A stretch of 5,426 bases of DNA, taken from contig JAESRD010000186.1 of assembly GCA_016764835.1 (NCBI GenBank), positions 1 through 5,426 on the forward strand. The letters are read 5' to 3'. This document shows positions 4,175 to 5,426 of this stretch, piece after piece. Each line of letters begins with the position of its first letter. Position 1 is the first letter of the stretch. The notes beneath the pieces were generated by a model. That model worked only from the letters and a program-made list of their open reading frames with translations, was not told the origin of the DNA and made no database searches. The stretch is from Paracoccaceae bacterium. GTDB lineage: Bacteria; Pseudomonadota; Alphaproteobacteria; Rhodobacterales; Rhodobacteraceae. The position numbers and the translations under genes are program-made.

Positions 4175-5426
4175 TTATAGCCCCAACTTTTCCTTAACGA
4201 TCTGATTAACAGCACCCGGATTGGCCTTGCCCCCGGTCGCCTTCATCACTTGGCCGACAAACCAACCAGCTAGCTTTGGGTTCAGCTTGGCTTTTTCCAC
4301 CTGCGCCGGGTTGTCATTGATCACGGTCATCACGGCGGCTTCAATCGCGCCAGTATCCGTCACCTGTTTCATGCCGCGCTCGGCAACAATCTGCACCGGA
4401 TCACCGCCCTCAACATAAACAATCTCCAGCAGTTCTTTGCCGATCTTGCCAGAGATGTCGCCCGATGAGATCAGCCCAACAATAGCGCCAAGCTGGGCCG
4501 GTTTGACCGGGCAATTTGTAATGTCGAGATCGTCCTTCTTTAGCCGTCCAAACAGCTCATTGATCACCCAGTTTGCCGCCAGCTTACCGTCGCGCCCTTC
4601 GGCTACTTCTTCAAAATAGGCTGCACTTTCAGTCTCGGCTGTCAGCACAGAGGCATCATAATCATTAAGGCCAAAGTCTTTGATAAATCTTGCTTTTTTG
4701 GCGTCTGGCAGCTCTGGCAAGTTGGCCGCAATCTCGTCAACCCATGCCTGTTCTATCACCAATGGCAAAAGATCAGGGTCAGGGAAATAGCGGTAATCAT
4801 GCGCCTCTTCTTTAGAGCGCATCGAGCGGGTCTCGTTCTTGTCAGGGTCATAAAGCCGGGTCTCTTGGCTAATGCTGCCGCCATCTTCCAAAATGCCGAT
4901 CTGGCGTTTGGCCTCACAGTCGATCGCCGCCTGAATGAAGCGCAATGAGTTCATGTTCTTGATCTCACAGCGCGTGCCCAGATCATCAAAATCTTGGCTT
5001 GCCTGATAGCGCTCATAATCGCCCGGTCGGCAGACCGAGACATTGACATCAGCCCGCATATTGCCGTTTTGCATATTGCCGTCACAGGTCCCGAGGTAGC
5101 GCAATATCTGGCGCAGTTTGGCGACAAAGGCAGCGGCCTCTGCTGGCCCCCGAATATCGGGGCGCGAGACGATCTCCATCAGCGCCACACCGGTGCGGTT
5201 CAGGTCAACAAATGACATTGTCGGGTCCATATCATGGATCGATTTACCGGCATCTTGCTCCAGATGAATGCGCTCGATCCGCACCAGCCGCGCCGTGCCA
5301 TCGCCCATTTCAACAAGAACTTCGCCCTCGCCAATGATAGGGTGGTAAAGCTGGCTGATCTGATAGCCCTGCGCGATTTCTTGCGCCCGTTGCCGGCGTT
5401 TGCCTTTCATATGCGGGTCGCCCTCA
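4175..5426 (-). CDS. gatB: Asp-tRNA(Asn)/Glu-tRNA(Gln) amidotransferase subunit B, 5'-truncated and joined to a foreign N-terminus
   Basis: GatB is the tRNA-binding kinase-like subunit of GatCAB. It phosphorylates Glu or Asp mischarged on tRNA(Gln) or tRNA(Asn), and ammonia from GatA completes transamidation in the cytoplasm. From 5371 leftwards about 398 residues are typical Gat[27 protein letters not shown], the signature [13 protein letters not shown] (Ala where many have Pro), [53 protein letters not shown], and a YqeY-like C-terminal domain ending [21 protein letters not shown]. Family members are about 500 residues, so roughly the first 100 are absent. Just before QGYQ, GatB should read close to FDRKNYFYPDLP. 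Instead the frame reads [18 protein letters not shown], which is FlhB (see that entry). The ATG at 5410 is therefore not a real gatB start. Either the real gene is intact and the right edge is a chimera, or gatB is truncated. Confidence 0.93.
   Translation of the reverse strand, partial: EGDPHMKGKRRQRAQEIAQGYQISQLYHPIIGEGEVLVEMGDGTARLVRIERIHLEQDAGKSIHDMDPTMSFVDLNRTGVALMEIVSRPDIRGPAEAAAFVAKLRQILRYLGTCDGNMQNGNMRADVNVSVCRPGDYERYQASQDFDDLGTRCEIKNMNSLRFIQAAIDCEAKRQIGILEDGGSISQETRLYDPDKNETRSMRSKEEAHDYRYFPDPDLLPLVIEQAWVDEIAANLPELPDAKKARFIKDFGLNDYDASVLTAETESAAYFEEVAEGRDGKLAANWVINELFGRLKKDDLDITNCPVKPAQLGAIVGLISSGDISGKIGKELLEIVYVEGGDPVQIVAERGMKQVTDTGAIEAAVMTVINDNPAQVEKAKLNPKLAGWFVGQVMKATGGKANPGAVNQIVKEKLGL
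5372..5426 (-). pseudogene. flhB: flhB fragment fused in frame to gatB (junction near 5366-5377)
   Basis: The last 55 bases, read on the minus strand, encode [18 protein letters not shown]. This matches the linker between the membrane and autocleavage parts of FlhB, the flagellar export switch protein (E. coli FlhB has EGDPHVKGRIRQQQR at this point), a little upstream of the NPTH cleavage loop. YscU-type secretion proteins share the motif but usually read EGNPE. The frame then passes straight into GatB at QGYQIS. The fragment is too short to be a gene here, and it explains the odd start of the neighbouring gatB frame. A chimera or a deletion joining two genes would both produce it. Confidence 0.72.

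Noticed and set aside
3970..4215. 81-codon minus-strand frame across the gatB downstream gap
   Set aside because: It overlaps the end of gatB in another frame, has no recognisable domain, and its Cys run comes from repeated AGC/TGC-type bases and hairpins.
5408..5410. ATG at 5410 as the start of gatB
   Set aside because: The codon lies inside FlhB-like sequence and the protein would lack the conserved GatB N-terminus; it is not a natural gatB start.

Overview
The window looks like chromosomal DNA of a moderate-GC alphaproteobacterium, most likely Rhodobacteraceae (Roseobacter-type). The grounds are recognised protein families only: the CobS N-terminus, a J-domain protein next to a BolA protein, a DUF4177-type protein, a GatB with the alphaproteobacterial '[13 protein letters not shown]' signature, and an alphaproteobacterial-style FlhB fragment at the right edge. 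No tRNA, rRNA, CRISPR or insertion sequence was seen.

Layout, left to right. 1-197 (-): 5' end of cobS, the cobaltochelatase AAA+ subunit. 198-437: divergent intergenic region with repeated GCAAGC hexamers and a terminator-like hairpin. 438-1895 (+): a single 485-codon gene joining an ECF-type sigma factor to a SigK/RskA-type membrane anti-sigma factor. 1995-2486 (+): a small four-helix membrane protein of unknown function. 2495-3142 (-): a J-domain co-chaperone with a possible metal-binding knuckle. 3223-3489 (+): bolA, divergent from the J-domain gene. 3512-3973 (-): a DUF4177-like protein. 3974-4174: a non-coding gap with three tight hairpins. 4175 to about 5371 (-): the C-terminal 80 percent or so of gatB. 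About 5372-5426 (-): codons that read as FlhB, not GatB, joined in frame to gatB.

The cobS, J-domain and bolA genes form a neighbourhood I recall as common in Rhodobacterales and Rhizobiales. Here a plus-strand pair, the sigma/anti-sigma fusion and the membrane protein, lies between cobS and the J-domain gene. The two genes are probably co-transcribed.

The main result is the fused sigma/anti-sigma protein. Instead of the usual two adjacent genes, one polypeptide carries sigma regions 2 and 4, a short Gly/acidic linker, a zinc-less anti-sigma domain, one transmembrane helix and an RskA-like extracytoplasmic domain. It would be a membrane-tethered, one-protein stress sensor. The sigma half has lost several residues usually conserved in regions 2.2 and 2.4. 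An internal ATGA with a weak ribosome site marks the point where the two genes would normally overlap, so the fusion may be recent, may still make a separate anti-sigma product, or may reflect an indel. The second result is the flhB/gatB join at the right edge, which could be a cloning, amplification or assembly chimera or a real deletion fusion.
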